A stretch of DNA of 64,000 bases from Streptomyces sp. NBC_01497 (lineage in GTDB: Bacteria; Actinomycetota; Actinomycetes; Streptomycetales; Streptomycetaceae), in the NCBI RefSeq assembly GCF_036250695.1, contig NZ_CP109427.1, positions 992,001 through 1,056,000 on the forward strand, in the 5' to 3' direction. Both the position numbers and the translations under genes were made by a program. Each line of letters opens with the position of its first letter. Position 1 is the first letter of the stretch. The notes beneath the pieces are model-generated. The model had not been told where the DNA came from. It ran no database searches and worked only from the letters and a program-made list of their open reading frames with translations. Shown here piece after piece: positions 44,075 to 54,480 of the stretch.

Positions 44075-44905
44075 TCACGTGGCGACCGCGCGCAGGATGC
44101 CGAGTTGCCGCACGGCCGGCGCTGAGGAGCCGAGGACGTCGCCGAGTTCGGGGCCTCTGCCCACGAAGCTGTCGAGGACCGGCCCGACGGGGCCGCTGAT
44201 CTCCGGCGTACCCGCCGTGCGGACCAGTACATCGTCCTCTGCGTGAGTGATGCGGTACGCGCCGTCGGGAGACCCGGTCAACCCGAGGGTCACTTCGACG
44301 TACGCACCGCTCCTGGCGGAGGGCGCCGCCGCCGCCAGGAGCGTGTACATCACCATCAGGCGCAGCTCGTCGTCGCTCGTCTCCACGTCCAGGCCGAGGG
44401 GGAGGAAGATATCCCGTTCGTGCATCCATGAATCCCACAGGGTGTGCAGCCCGTTGACGGACCAGTGCAACTTCCGGCCCAGAGGCCCTGTGGCAACGAC
44501 GTCGGAGTGTGCGCTCACGCGGGCTGCGAACAGCCGGTCCTCCTCACCGGTGATCTCCTCGAGCTGGGCCACGGTCTCCTCGGGGGACTCCCCCTCGGAC
44601 TCGCTCAGCCAGGTGCCGGGAGACGTCTTGGGGTCGAAGAACCGCGTGGGCGCGGCGAACGGGAAGGAATCCCCGTTCAGCCTCGTGACGTGGATCCTCG
44701 CCACGTCGCGCACATGGCGGACCACCTGGTGCATCGTCCACTCCGAGCAGCGCGACTGCGCCTGCCAGTACGCGGCCGGAACGTCCCGCAGCCGGTCGAC
44801 GAGCGCACGTCGTCTGCGGACGAGAACGCGGTGAATGCTCTCCGCTCCGTCACTGAATCCATCCCTCTCGGAGAGTTCGCGAGGGGAGTGTGCTGCGGAC
44901 GTCAT
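44075..44905 (-). CDS. maleylpyruvate isomerase-family mycothiol-dependent enzyme
   Basis: 276 residues. The N-terminal DinB-like domain has the family motif W..QSRCSEWTMHQVVRHVRDVARIH (about residues 47-72) and a later WMHERDIF segment, supplying the His/Glu metal ligands of mycothiol-dependent maleylpyruvate isomerase-type proteins; a C-terminal SCP2-like half with VTLGLTGSPDGAYRIT follows. Likely mycothiol-dependent isomerase or transferase in the cytosol. The true start could be slightly downstream of 44905. No operon partner. Confidence 0.87.
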   Translation of the reverse strand: MTSAAHSPRELSERDGFSDGAESIHRVLVRRRRALVDRLRDVPAAYWQAQSRCSEWTMHQVVRHVRDVARIHVTRLNGDSFPFAAPTRFFDPKTSPGTWLSESEGESPEETVAQLEEITGEEDRLFAARVSAHSDVVATGPLGRKLHWSVNGLHTLWDSWMHERDIFLPLGLDVETSDDELRLMVMYTLLAAAAPSARSGAYVEVTLGLTGSPDGAYRITHAEDDVLVRTAGTPEISGPVGPVLDSFVGRGPELGDVLGSSAPAVRQLGILRAVAT

Positions 44906-45311
44906 TCACGTTCTCCAATGTGCCGTGTTTCATGCTCGGTTGCCCGCGCTGCGGCGGGAGCCGGGGGATCTTCTGTGCCGAGGTTCGCCGCCCGGGCCCG
45001 CGCGCCTCGCCGACGGGCCCACCGGCGTCGGACCCCGGTCCGTGGCGCGCTTCCCGGAAGGTCCCGGACGAAGCCGGCTCCGTGGTGCGCCGGCGGCGAA
45101 CAGGACGAAACCGCTCCGGGCTTCGGTCCTCGCGGCCACGGCTCTGCGGCGACACGCGCCTTGACGGTCACGGCGACGCCTCCATGAGCATTCTGATGGT
45201 GATCGACCGCTCCGCGGGTTCGGCGTTCGGCGTTCGCGTTCGGCGTTCGGCGTTCGGCGCACACATGTCCCCGCCGAAGAACAGCGCAGCGGGCGGGGTC
45301 GACTCCAGCGA
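44906..45311. other. intergenic with 7-bp GTTCGGC repeats
   Basis: No gene. At 45218-45258 six GTTCGGC units, one lacking a base, lie in tandem close to the TetR 3' end. Confidence 0.7.
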
Positions 45312-45926
45312 TCACTCCAGGGCCGCGAGAGCTATCTGCACAAGGGTCGACTCCGCGTGGTCCCAGGACCAGTCGCAGTCCACCACCAGGGTGCGCCAGG
45401 AAGATGGGCCGAACCACAGCCAAAGAAGGTCGCCGGTCTGCTGAGGAGAGTGAGGGAGCGGACTCGATGCGATGACCTGAAGGTGATCGGCGATCGTACG
45501 GAGGGCCTGACGGTAGGCGACGGTCGCGCGCTCGTGAAGGGCCTCTCCGCTCTCGTGCACGGGCAGCGCCTTGCGGAGTGCTTCGTGGATCATGAACTGC
45601 CGCTCGTTGCCGAGCCGGGTCCCGTGGGCCGTGGCCCGCAGCACCGAGGCGGTCGAGTCCATGCGCAGTACATGGGCGACTGCCTCCGTGTGCCCGGACT
45701 CGTCGACCGCGCGGTCGACGATCTGGTTCAGGATGTCGGTCTTGCTTCCGGCACTGGCGAAGACGGTCTTCGGCGCCACTCCTGCCGCGGAGGCGATGTC
45801 CGCCACGGTTACCCGCCCGTAGCCGAGCTGCGCGAACAGTTCTGTGGCCCTGGCCAGGATCAACTCGCGCGTGCGCGCGGCGGCCTTCTCCCGCAGCGGA
45901 GAGACGTACGAACGTTTGGTGGTCAC
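45312..45926 (-). CDS. TetR family transcriptional regulator
   Basis: 204 residues from GTG 45926. Helix-turn-helix: ELFAQLGYGRVTVADIASAAGVAPKTVFASAGSK, about residues 30-62; the C-terminal domain is helical with a Trp-rich end (LLWLWFGPSSWRTLV). The 45962 start is possible but has no better ribosome site. It is divergent from the ester-cyclase-like gene at 46027; 100 bases between them contain AT-rich promoter-like sequence, so that gene is the likely target. Confidence 0.88.
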   Translation of the reverse strand: MTTKRSYVSPLREKAAARTRELILARATELFAQLGYGRVTVADIASAAGVAPKTVFASAGSKTDILNQIVDRAVDESGHTEAVAHVLRMDSTASVLRATAHGTRLGNERQFMIHEALRKALPVHESGEALHERATVAYRQALRTIADHLQVIASSPLPHSPQQTGDLLWLWFGPSSWRTLVVDCDWSWDHAESTLVQIALAALE

Positions 45927-46026
45927 CCAGCCACGATACCGGTCACGGAGGTGATGTAGCATTTATTAGGTCCTTGACTACCCCAATTGCAGGACGGACC
46001 CGCTCGACCTTCGGCGAAGGAAGCAC

Positions 46027-46590
46027 ATGACGATCAATCCCACAGATCTGGGCGAGGCTCTGTTCCGAGTCCTGCAGACCGGTGATCGGGACCTGGCTGT
46101 CGAGGTCGTCCATCAGGACAACCACAACCGTGAGGCATCCGTCGCCCCCAGGGCCTGCTCGGTGCCCGGCCCCGCAGGCACCCTCGCATCCGGCGCGTGG
46201 ATGCGCTCAGCCTTCAGCGATCTGCGCTTCCCCGTGTCCGCCTCCGTACACGATGGCGACCGAGTATGGGTACGGCTACGCATGCAAGGCACTCACACGG
46301 GGCCGTTCGTGCGCTTCCACGACGGGCGACTCGACCAGGCGGTCCCTCCCACCGGCCGGGATATCGACTTCGAACAGGTCCACATGCTTGACCTCAAGGA
46401 TGGACAGGTCATCCGCCACGAAGCAGTGCGCGACGACATTGCGATGCTCGGCCAACTGGGCGTTTTCCCGCCCTCACCGGCAGTGGGACTGCGCATGCTC
46501 GCCTGGAAGGCCACCGGTCGCGCCGCTCGTGCGGCCGAAGCGGTCAGTGCTGAAGCGGCACGCGCCGGCACGGCGCTCGCGCACGCCTGA
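46027..46590 (+). CDS. ester cyclase / SnoaL-like protein
   Basis: 187 residues. NTF2-like SnoaL/ester-cyclase pattern: VVHQDNHNREA, LRFPVSASVHDGDRVWVRLRMQGTHTG, and a hydrophobic QVHMLDLKDGQVIRHEAVRDDIAM end with the His/Asp pair used by SnoaL-type enzymes, followed by an extra helical tail. GCGAAGGAAGC upstream provides the ribosome site. Divergent from a TetR regulator. Substrate unknown. Confidence 0.85.
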   Translation: MTINPTDLGEALFRVLQTGDRDLAVEVVHQDNHNREASVAPRACSVPGPAGTLASGAWMRSAFSDLRFPVSASVHDGDRVWVRLRMQGTHTGPFVRFHDGRLDQAVPPTGRDIDFEQVHMLDLKDGQVIRHEAVRDDIAMLGQLGVFPPSPAVGLRMLAWKATGRAARAAEAVSAEAARAGTALAHA

Positions 46591-46682
46591 CCGAAAACTT
46601 CAGAACGATGCTCGGAATTCTCGTGAGCGGATGACGCTGCAGGCGAGTTGGAGGAGCGCCATGGAGCAACCGGCTGAACTCG

Positions 46683-47674
46683 TTGGTCCAGGCCGAGATG
46701 GCGAGTGGGGCGGCGGCGGGAATGTTGATGACGCCGCGTCCTCGGGTGACCGCCGGACATTCGGAGAAGCAGGACGCGACCGCGACCTGGAAGAAGACCT
46801 TCGGTCATCATCCACTGGTGGCGTTCGTCGAGCGCGGCCAGGCCGGGTCCGGCGAGCCGGTAGCCACGCTGCTGCGGGCGGGCAACGCGGGCTCCCACAC
46901 CGCGAGCGACCACATCACCACCACCCGGCTCGACCTGGCCCAACTGCCCAACGGTCTGCGGTGGGGCCGGCGGACACTAATCCGCACCGCTTTGCCGGCG
47001 GCACACACGCCTCCCTCGACTGGCTCTCCAGGCCAGGACGGTGGCTGTCGTACTCGGTCGGCATGACCATCACCGACGCCATCCACCAAGCCGTCCCCAA
47101 AGTCCCGCCCCGCCGCGTGGACCGTGGCCGTCGAGCCGGGCGGCGAGATCCGGGACGGTGCCTGGGCCGCCGAACTCGACAGCGACGTCCTCAAGGGTTG
47201 GCTGCGAGGGATGCGGCTGATCGTCCGCAAGGAACGCCCACACCGCGGCGCACAGTTGCGCTTCACCGACGCCGACGGCCCGCGGCTCACCGCGTTCGCC
47301 ACGAACACCACGGCGTCCCCATCGCCGCACCCGAACTGCGGCACCGCCAGCGGGGCCCGCGCCGGGGACCGCATCCGTACCCCCGCGCCACCGGTCCGCG
47401 TAACCTGCCCCTGCACGACACCGCGCAGAACCAGATCTGGCTGGAGATCGTCCAGCTCGCCCTCGACCTGCCGGCCTGGATGCCCATGTTCGCGCTGACC
47501 GGCAAAACCCGCAGGTGGGAGCCTCGCTGTCGCCGGCTCCGGCTGTCCTCCGCCGCCGCCCAGCTCATCACGACCGCCCGCCGTCGACACCTGCGATTCG
47601 CACGCAACTGTCCCTGGACCGACGTGATCACCGACGCCCCGGCACGACTCGAAGCCCTCCCGAACCCCGGCTGA
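46683..47674 (+). pseudogene. decayed IS1380-family transposase
   Basis: Frame pieces match one IS1380 DDE transposase in order: HSEKQDATATWKKTFGHHPL, SGEPVATLLRAGNAGS, SLDWLSRPGRWLSYSVGMTI, GWLRGMRLIVRKERPH with LRFTDADGPRLTAFATNTT, then DTAQNQIWLEIVQLALDLPAW, ALTGKTRRWEPRC and LRFARNCPWTDVI. They lie in at least three frames, and the N-terminal third is missing. Terminal inverted repeats were not found. Confidence 0.8.
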
Positions 47675-47925
47675 CCAGCACGTCCCTATCCCTGCGAGCA
47701 GCACCACCCCGACCGGAACCGTGGAACCCGGCGCCCACCCGACGCGACAGCCGGGCCGTCACTACGCCCGACAACAGCACGAACCCCCGAAACAGCCCGC
47801 CGACGAAACCGACGGGCCGTCACGAAAGATCGAGGTCAGCGCGTGTCCTGGAGTTCTTTTCCGTCGGATCCTCCCCGGAACCTTGTGCTGCGACGAACGG
47901 CTCCTCGCTCACCGCATGGGCCGCG

Positions 47926-48354
47926 TCACGGCACGATGGCAGCCAGTGAGGCGGGAAAAACAGCCTTCAGGTCATCCCACTCCCCGCTGCTGACGTGCTG
48001 CTTCAGCGCCTTGAGGACCGTACGTGCCAGTTGCTCGGTGTCGCCTTCGATCGCGTAGGAGAAGTCCCCTCGGACGCGGGTGAAGAACTCTTCCTTGCCC
48101 ATCTTCATCGGCGTTTCCGAGGGCTTCCACCCCTCGTAGTAGATGCCCCGCAACAACGTCGGCAGCTGAGCGCCGAATTGTGCGGCCTCCTCGACTGTAA
48201 GGCGGTCCCGCACCGGATGCAGCACCGCGCGCAGCGCGGCGTAGGACTGCTTCCGGCGGTCCTTGGGCCAGCCGTAGGCTTTCTCGATCTCCTTGAGGAC
48301 GTGATTCGCCTTGTCCACCATGGTGTCGAACGAAGCGAAACCTGTGTCGACCAT
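47926..48354 (-). CDS. DUF2267 protein
   Basis: 142-residue helical protein with the DUF2267 pattern: AYGWPKDRRKQSYAALRAVLHPVRDRLTVEEAAQFGAQLPTLLRGIYYEGW. Function unknown; members often sit in stress or redox clusters. ATG 48354 follows AAGGATCACAGG. A second DUF2267 protein lies at 55353, so the two flank the stress-like island. Confidence 0.9.
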   Translation of the reverse strand: MVDTGFASFDTMVDKANHVLKEIEKAYGWPKDRRKQSYAALRAVLHPVRDRLTVEEAAQFGAQLPTLLRGIYYEGWKPSETPMKMGKEEFFTRVRGDFSYAIEGDTEQLARTVLKALKQHVSSGEWDDLKAVFPASLAAIVP

Positions 48355-48473
48355 CCTGTGATCCTTCCACTGCCTTGGGGTGGGTCCGGCTCGTGGGCCG
48401 GTCCGGGCCGGGCCGGATGGAGAACGCACGGGGACGTGACCGTCGTTCTCCCCGCTCTCATCGATCGTCGCTG

Positions 48474-50413
48474 TTATTCATCGCCACCGTCGCGGTGGCC
48501 GTATTCGGACGTATCTCCATCCCTGCCCGGACCAGAGGCGCGGCCGACCCGGGCGTAAACGCCGTCGGAGCGGCCCTCGGCGCCGGACTCCCTGACCGCT
48601 TCGCGCAGTGCCTTCCGGAAGCGGCCGGGACCCCACGACTTCCCGTTCACGGCCTTCTCGAGTTCCTCGCGCTCGGTCGGGCCGCGCTCTTCAAGGGTCT
48701 TGAGCACCTTCTCGATCTCTTCGTCGAGAGCGCGCTCGGCCGCGACCGACGACCGGCTGTTCTTGCCCATGGAGCCGACCATGCCCGGCGAGTAGAACGA
48801 ACTGCCCGGTCCGGGAAGGTACTTCCGTCCCCCCGTCTCTTCCCATTCGCGCCTGTGCGACCTCCGGCCGGCAATCCGCTCGTCGCGCTCGCGGGCCTTT
48901 CTGCGGTCCTGCTCCGGTCGGGCACGGTCGCGCTCTGCCTGCGGGGAGGGCTCGTTTCGCCATTCCGCCTCCGCCTCCTCCGCGGTCAGCGGGGTAGCGA
49001 TGTTCTCGAGGGACCTTCCCTCGGCCCGGACTCCGAAGAACAGTTCGACGATTCCTCCCAGGGCCATGGCAGCGGCTCCGATGAGGAAACCGAGCGCCAC
49101 CAGATTCTTGTCGCCGCTATGGATGAACTGGCCGAACAGCGCCGGCCCTGTGATCCCACCGACGGCTGTACCAATGGCGAAGAACAGGGAGATGGACAGC
49201 GCCCTGGTCTCCATGGGGAACACCTCGCTGACCGTCAGGTAGGCCGAACTGGCGCCTGCCGAGGCCACGAAGAAGGTCACTGAGACCAGCAGGAAGAACC
49301 ACCAGGCCGTCAGCGAGCCATTCATCAGCAAGATCGCGAGTACGACGGCGACGGCCGCCGAGCCCAGATAAGTGCCGGCGATCATCGGCTTCCGGCCAAC
49401 CGTGTCGAACAAGCGCCCAAGGAGGAGCGGCCCGAGGAAGTTGGCACCGGCGAAAATGGCCATGAAATAGGGGACCGAACCCGAGGAGACTCCGAAGAAA
49501 CCGCTGAGGATCGTGCCCAAGTCGAACACGATCGCGTTGTACAGAAACGCCTGGCCGATGAAGAGCGCGAGTCCGAGAATCGCACGCCGCGGGTAGCGTC
49601 GTACGGCCGTCCGGGCGATCTCCACAAAGGGAATGACCTCCCGCTGACGGATGGTAATGGCCTCGCCCGGCTCGGGAAATTCCCTACCGGTCTCCTGCCG
49701 CACCTCGGCCTCGATTCGGTCGACGATGCGCTCAGCTTCTTCCTCGCGGCCATGGATGAACAGCCATCGCGGGCTCTCCGGTACATTGCGGCGCACCACC
49801 ATGATGCCCAGTCCGAGAATTCCGCCGAGACCGAAGGCCAGACGCCAGCCGAGGTCGAGCGCGAAGGCGCCGCTGAGAAGCCCTACCGCGGCCAGGCTGC
49901 CGATCGCGGAGCCGACCCAATAACTGCCGTTGATGGCCAGATCCACCTGGCCTCGGTTGCGGGACGGAATCAGCTCGTCAATGGCCGAATTAATGGCCGC
50001 GTACTCCCCGCCGATACCCATGCCGGTGATGAACCTGGCGACGAAGAAGTACCAGGGCCAGTGAGAGAAGGCGGTCGCCACAGTTGCGAGGATGTAGATC
50101 CCCAACGTGACCATGAAGAGTTTCTTGCGACCGAATCGGTCCGTGAGTCGGCCGAAGACGAGAGCACCAAACAGGCCCCGGCCACGTAGATCGCGGCCGC
50201 GGTTCCGATGTCGGCGCTCGTGAGGGAGATGCCACTGCCCTTTTCGGTCATACGCGAGGCCACGGCCCCGACCACCGTCACCTCGAGACCATCGAGAATC
50301 CAGACCGAACCGAGGCCGATCACGATCCGCCAGTGGAATCGTGACCACGGTAGTCGGTCGAGCCGGGCCGGGACGCGGGTAGCGATTGTTTTCGTGCCTG
50401 CCGTGGTGGTCAT
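48474..50413 (-). pseudogene. MFS transporter gene with a frameshift and C-terminal extension
   Basis: ATG 50413 starts a sugar-porter-like MFS protein ([15 protein letters not shown] in helix 1) that reads to VAGAC at about 50172, then continues only in another frame as [17 protein letters not shown], the diagnostic motif A. A one-base change in the AAA run at 50169-50171 explains it. The rest is complete: [20 protein letters not shown], motif at VRRNVPESPRWLF, 12 helices overall. After helix 12 comes a 160-residue charged tail with a predicted helical domain (EEIEKVLKTLEERGPTEREELEKAV). If the shift is a sequencing error the product is about 645 residues; otherwise inactive. Confidence 0.75.
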
Positions 50414-50475
50414 GGCGTCCCTCTGGGTCGGATTACACTGAACGACACGTCACTTCTCCTATAGAGTTGCTTCCC

Positions 50476-50760
50476 ATGCTGACCTGCCACCTTCTCGGAC
50501 ATCGCTTTCACTTCTCCAGCGAAGACGAAACGATGCGCTGGCGATGCGAGCGCGGTTGCGGAGCAACGGGCGCCAAGCGGTATCCGACAGCGGAGGACGC
50601 CGAGCGTTACGCGCGAGCGCTCGACCACGAAGATCGACAGGACCTGGGCCGTAACGCTCCCCTCGGTTTGTTTCCACTGCGATTGCTACGCGCTTTGCGC
50701 CTGCGCAAGCGAAGGTCCGCTTCAGCACCGGCCACAGGGCGCCAAGGAATTAACCTGTAG
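50476..50760 (+). CDS. small cysteine/histidine-rich protein
   Basis: 94 residues. Opening CHLLGHRFHF with two His and one Cys, and CERGCG, together form a likely zinc-ribbon; a basic tail follows (RALRLRKRRSASAP). The start ATG 50476 has no strong ribosome site. Divergent from the MFS gene. Family not recognised with certainty, though it resembles small hypothetical proteins of streptomycetes. Confidence 0.6.
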   Translation: MLTCHLLGHRFHFSSEDETMRWRCERGCGATGAKRYPTAEDAERYARALDHEDRQDLGRNAPLGLFPLRLLRALRLRKRRSASAPATGRQGINL

Positions 50761-51128
50761 AGCACGCCGCCCGGCCGGGTGACCGCCAGGAGGCGGCGAT
50801 CCCGGCATGGCCGGCCACTTCCGTCTCCTCAACTTGAGGATGCCGGCGGAGCCGTATTCACCGAGGTCGCGCCGATCAGAGTGTGGCCGAGAACTGCACA
50901 GTGAGGTGACCATCTCGGACCACTGCGGAACATTAGATCAAGAGGTGCGTTGTATGTCCGCATCAGTGAGGCGAACGGGTGCGTCCGTGTCGCCGGACGG
51001 CACTCACCGGCCCGGCAAATCCCCAGCGACGCGGGCCTTGCGTCTTCGCACGGTTGGTGTCCGGGTGAACACGCTCGCGACGGTGGAGCCGGCTGAGGTC
51101 CGTTCCGTAGTCCCTGCCGAGTCATCCC
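50761..51128. other. intergenic, no gene supported
   Basis: The open frame from 50807 to 51160 has Arg/Ser-rich translation and no ribosome site, so it is not called. No repeats or hairpins stand out. Confidence 0.5.
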
Positions 51129-51845
51129 TCAGTGGAGGATGCTCACCGCGCGGGCGATGACGAGGAGTGAGGTCACCAGGGCGGCGACACCCTGCACGCT
51201 CATCATCACCTTGGCGCGAGTGGACAGCGGCATGGTGTCCGTAGGACTGAAGGCGGTCGAGTTCGTCACGGAGACGTACAGGTAATCGATCAGGGTGGGC
51301 ATCCAGTCCGATGTGGCGCTGGCACCGTCCGCGACTTCCTGAACCGCGTCGTCGTCCTCGTCCTGGGGAAACCGGAAGTCCGCCAACGGCAGATCGGCAC
51401 GCCGGGCCTGGGTCCGGGTGACGGGGCCGCCCCGGTCCAGTTCCCAGTACGCCAGGCCGAAGACGATGATGTTGGTGAGCCAGACCTGCAATGCGGCCAC
51501 CAGCAAGGAACGCCCATCCTTCACTCCGGCGTAGACAAGGTCGTGGATCAAGATGCCAAGGGCGACCAGATTGCTCGCGGCGATGACCACCACGAGAGCC
51601 AGCGACAGGATGCGGAACGCCGCGCTCTGCCGTGTCAGCCGCTTCGGATTGGCCGCGACGAGCGGCACAAGCAGCAACAGTTCCAGAACTGGCAGCACAT
51701 AGCGCGGCGCGATCAGCAGCCGTTGCGGCAGCCCCACGTAGAGCGCCATCGCAGAAAGCGTCGCGATCACCCCGGGCAACCGCGCCTCTCCACGCCGCTC
51801 ATGCCGAGGACGCCTGGTCCGCGCATAAGCGAGCCTGCGCCTCAT
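51129..51845 (-). CDS. DUF1345-like membrane protein
   Basis: 238 residues with about five hydrophobic helices (near 25-45, 55-72, 82-105, 115-135, 215-235). The C-terminal segment DYLYVSVTNSTAFSPTDTMPLSTRAK before the last helix is characteristic of DUF1345-type proteins and recalls pore-loop regions of ion channels. Function unknown. The start codon is uncertain because ribosome-site support at 51845 is weak; a shorter product from about residue 25 is possible. Confidence 0.75.
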   Translation of the reverse strand: MRRRLAYARTRRPRHERRGEARLPGVIATLSAMALYVGLPQRLLIAPRYVLPVLELLLLVPLVAANPKRLTRQSAAFRILSLALVVVIAASNLVALGILIHDLVYAGVKDGRSLLVAALQVWLTNIIVFGLAYWELDRGGPVTRTQARRADLPLADFRFPQDEDDDAVQEVADGASATSDWMPTLIDYLYVSVTNSTAFSPTDTMPLSTRAKVMMSVQGVAALVTSLLVIARAVSILH

Positions 51846-52394
51846 CGCCTGCGTTCCCCTTCGTCAGCCGTTGCCCGCCATAGCTCGACCTCACTGGAAT
51901 ATAAACACCGGCGACGCATAGACCCCGACGAAACCGGCCGGTCTTCCTCCCGAATCCGGTTCCCCGCTCAGCGGGACGGTCGAGCAGCCCCATCCGGACG
52001 GTCGGCCTGGAGATGTCACGAGGAGCCTGGCAGCGATCCGGCTCTGCTCCGCTGGGGGCCTTGTCCTCGTGGACCGACCGACCGCGTGGATTTCTGACCT
52101 GCCGGGTGCAGGCGCAACGCGCTGCTTTCTTGCCACTCTGGTCTGGTGAGGGACCGCCGGGCGCACCGGTGGCCGTGGCATAAAGGACAGGCTGATGAAC
52201 GAGCAGCCGCGCCGGGCCACCGCCTCCTACCGGGCGGCGGAACACGCCGTTGATCACCTTTTCGACCAGGGTTTCTCCAAGCAAAGAGAGTCGTCCGGCA
52301 TTCGGGTGCCGCCCCGCCCTGTCCCTTCGCCGTTCGGCGGCGGGTGGAGCAGTCGATCGCGGGCCGCGAACCGGCCGGGAAAGGATGATCGGCC
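51846..52394. other. intergenic, no gene supported
   Basis: 549 bases ahead of the UBP zinc-finger gene. Open frames here are Arg/Pro/Ser-rich and lack start signals. The promoter of the 52395-54439 operon is expected in it but was not resolved. Confidence 0.5.
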
Positions 52395-52658
52395 GTGACC
52401 GTACCAAACGACCCGCACCTCGCCACCGTACGCCCCGTCACTCCCCGGGCCCCGGGGTGCGAGGAATGCCTGGCTACGAATTCCCCCTGGGGCCACCTCA
52501 GGCTCTGCTTGACCTTCGGCCACGTCGGCTGCTGCGATTCCTCGCCGAACCGGCACGCACGCCGCCACGCCGCCGCCGACGACGGCCATCCGATCGCGGC
52601 GTCGTTGCAGCCTGGCGAGGACTCGCGGTGGTGCTTCGCTCATGAGGCGTTCGCGTGA
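52395..52658 (+). CDS. UBP-type zinc finger protein
   Basis: 87 residues. The Zn ligands of a ZnF-UBP domain are laid out as CEECLATNSPWGHLRLCLTFGHVGCCDSSPNRHARRH and GHPIAASL...WCFAH. In eukaryotes such fingers bind free ubiquitin C-termini; in actinobacteria the role is unknown, but they often neighbour the flavoprotein type found next. GTG 52395 follows AAAGGA. Its stop overlaps the next start (GTGA), so both are coupled. Confidence 0.88.
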   Translation: MTVPNDPHLATVRPVTPRAPGCEECLATNSPWGHLRLCLTFGHVGCCDSSPNRHARRHAAADDGHPIAASLQPGEDSRWCFAHEAFA

Positions 52659-54439
52659 TGCCCGGCGACGAGACGCCGCCGGGCGCAGCGCCTGTCCCGG
52701 ACGAGGCGGAGGAGAACGTCTCCTTCGAAACCCCCGACATCTACGGCGCCTATCCCCGACTCGCGGACGAAGAGATGGACCGCCTGGCGCGACATGGCAG
52801 GCGGCGCGCGGTCGACGCCGATGACGTGCTGATCCGGGAGGGCGAGCGGCGGGAGATGTTCTACGTCGTCCTCAGTGGTTCGGTCGCCGTCGTGGAGGGC
52901 TATGGCACGCCCGGCGAACACTTGCTGCGTGTGCATGGCCCCGGCCGCTTCCTCGGCGAACTCGGCCTCCTGAAGGGACAGGTGGCCTCCTGCACCGCCG
53001 TGGTCAGGGCCCCCGGCGAGATCCTCGCCCTGTCCATGGACCAGCTGCGTGACCTGGTGACCCGGGACTCCCCGCTGGGTGATCTCGTGCTGCGTGCCTG
53101 CCTGGGCCGCCGCGCTCTGCTCGTCGGGCAGGGCGCCGGTTTCCGCATCATCGGCTCGCGCTACTCGCCCGACACCCGGCGGCTGCGCGAGTTCGCCGCC
53201 CGCAACCGGTTGCCGCACCGCTGGGTCGATCTGGAGACGGACGAGGAGACCGAGGAACTGCTGCGCCGCTTCGCGGTTGCTCCGGAGCAGACGCCGCTGG
53301 TGATCTGGCGGGACACGACCCTGCTGCGTAACCCGAGCAACGCCGAACTCGCCCGGCTGGTAGACCTGCCGCCGCTGGAGACGGGCAACGGCAGCGGCGA
53401 TCTCCTCATCGTCGGCTCCGGTCCGGCCGGTCTCGCCGCCGCGGTGAACGCCGCCTCGGAGGGCCTCGGCACGACCGTGGTCGAGGCGCTGACCGCCGGT
53501 GGCCAGGCCGGGACGTCCTCCCGCATCGACAACTGCTTCGGCTTCCCCTCCGGCATCTCCGGCGCCGAACTCGCTGAGCGCGCCGTGCTCCAGGCGGACC
53601 GCTTCGGCGCTCGGATCAACATCCGCGCGAAGGCGGCCCGACTCGAACAGCGGGACGCCCACTACGCCGTTGGGTTCACCGACGGCAGCGAGATCACCGC
53701 CCGTACCGTTGTCCTGGCCACCGGCGCCCGCTACCGCCGCCTCCATGCGCCCGGCATCGAGTCGCTGGAGGGCGCGAGTGTCCACTACTCGGCGACCGTT
53801 CACGAGGCCCGGCAGTGCCGCAGCGACCCGGTGGCAGTGGTGGGCGGCGGCAACTCCGCAGGCCGTGCTGTGCTCTTCCTGGCCGGATACGCACCGCAGG
53901 TGTATCTGCTCGTCCGTGGGCCGACCCTGGAGACGCACATGTCCCGCTACCTGATCGATCAGATCGGGCGTCACCCGCGCGTGTGTGTGCTGCTGCGCAC
54001 CGAGATGACCGAGGCACTCGGCGACAGGACGCTGGAAGCGATGACCGTGGTCGACCACCGTACGGGCGAGCACCGCAATCTCGCGGTGCGGGCCCTGTTC
54101 GTCTTCACCGGTGCTGATCCCCACACGGAGTGGGTCTCCGGCGCTCTCGCCCTGGACGAGCGCGGCTATGTGCTCACCGGTGCGGAGGCACAGGCGGCCT
54201 CCGCTCCCGACGTGTGGCAGAGCCAGGGCCGCGACTGCCTGACGTCGGAGACCAGCCTGCCCGGCGTCTTCGCCGCCGGCGACGTCCGCAGCGGGTCGGT
54301 CAAGCGCGTGGCCTCCGCGGTCGGCGAAGGCGCGATGAGCATCCACTTCGTGCACCACTGCCTGGAGCACATGGCCGCGCCCGGCGGCATCGACAGCTCC
54401 ACACACACCCGTCCGAAGGAGTCCGCTTGGCTCGCATGA
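52655..54439 (+). CDS. cNMP-binding / thioredoxin-reductase-like flavoprotein
   Basis: 594 residues in three parts: an N-terminal cyclic-nucleotide-binding beta-roll (about 40-150; GEFxx-like GRFLGELGLLKGQVASCTAVV), a short thioredoxin-like region (155-240) and a thioredoxin-reductase-like flavoprotein (250-570) with FAD GSGPAG, NADPH VVGGGNSAGRAV and C-terminal FAD GVFAAGDVR motifs. The redox CxxC of true thioredoxin reductases is absent: the position reads DNCFGFPSG. So it is an FAD/NADPH oxidoreductase of unknown acceptor, possibly gated by a cyclic nucleotide. Start GTG 52655 or ATG 52658. Confidence 0.9.
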   Translation: MMPGDETPPGAAPVPDEAEENVSFETPDIYGAYPRLADEEMDRLARHGRRRAVDADDVLIREGERREMFYVVLSGSVAVVEGYGTPGEHLLRVHGPGRFLGELGLLKGQVASCTAVVRAPGEILALSMDQLRDLVTRDSPLGDLVLRACLGRRALLVGQGAGFRIIGSRYSPDTRRLREFAARNRLPHRWVDLETDEETEELLRRFAVAPEQTPLVIWRDTTLLRNPSNAELARLVDLPPLETGNGSGDLLIVGSGPAGLAAAVNAASEGLGTTVVEALTAGGQAGTSSRIDNCFGFPSGISGAELAERAVLQADRFGARINIRAKAARLEQRDAHYAVGFTDGSEITARTVVLATGARYRRLHAPGIESLEGASVHYSATVHEARQCRSDPVAVVGGGNSAGRAVLFLAGYAPQVYLLVRGPTLETHMSRYLIDQIGRHPRVCVLLRTEMTEALGDRTLEAMTVVDHRTGEHRNLAVRALFVFTGADPHTEWVSGALALDERGYVLTGAEAQAASAPDVWQSQGRDCLTSETSLPGVFAAGDVRSGSVKRVASAVGEGAMSIHFVHHCLEHMAAPGGIDSSTHTRPKESAWLA

Positions 54440-54480
54440 CGCCCAGCGGTCGACGAGATCACGACAAGGAGGCGATGGGA

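Noticed and set aside
50807..51160. 117-codon plus-strand gene
   Set aside because: Arg/Ser-rich translation, no ribosome site, overlaps the 3' end of the membrane-protein gene.
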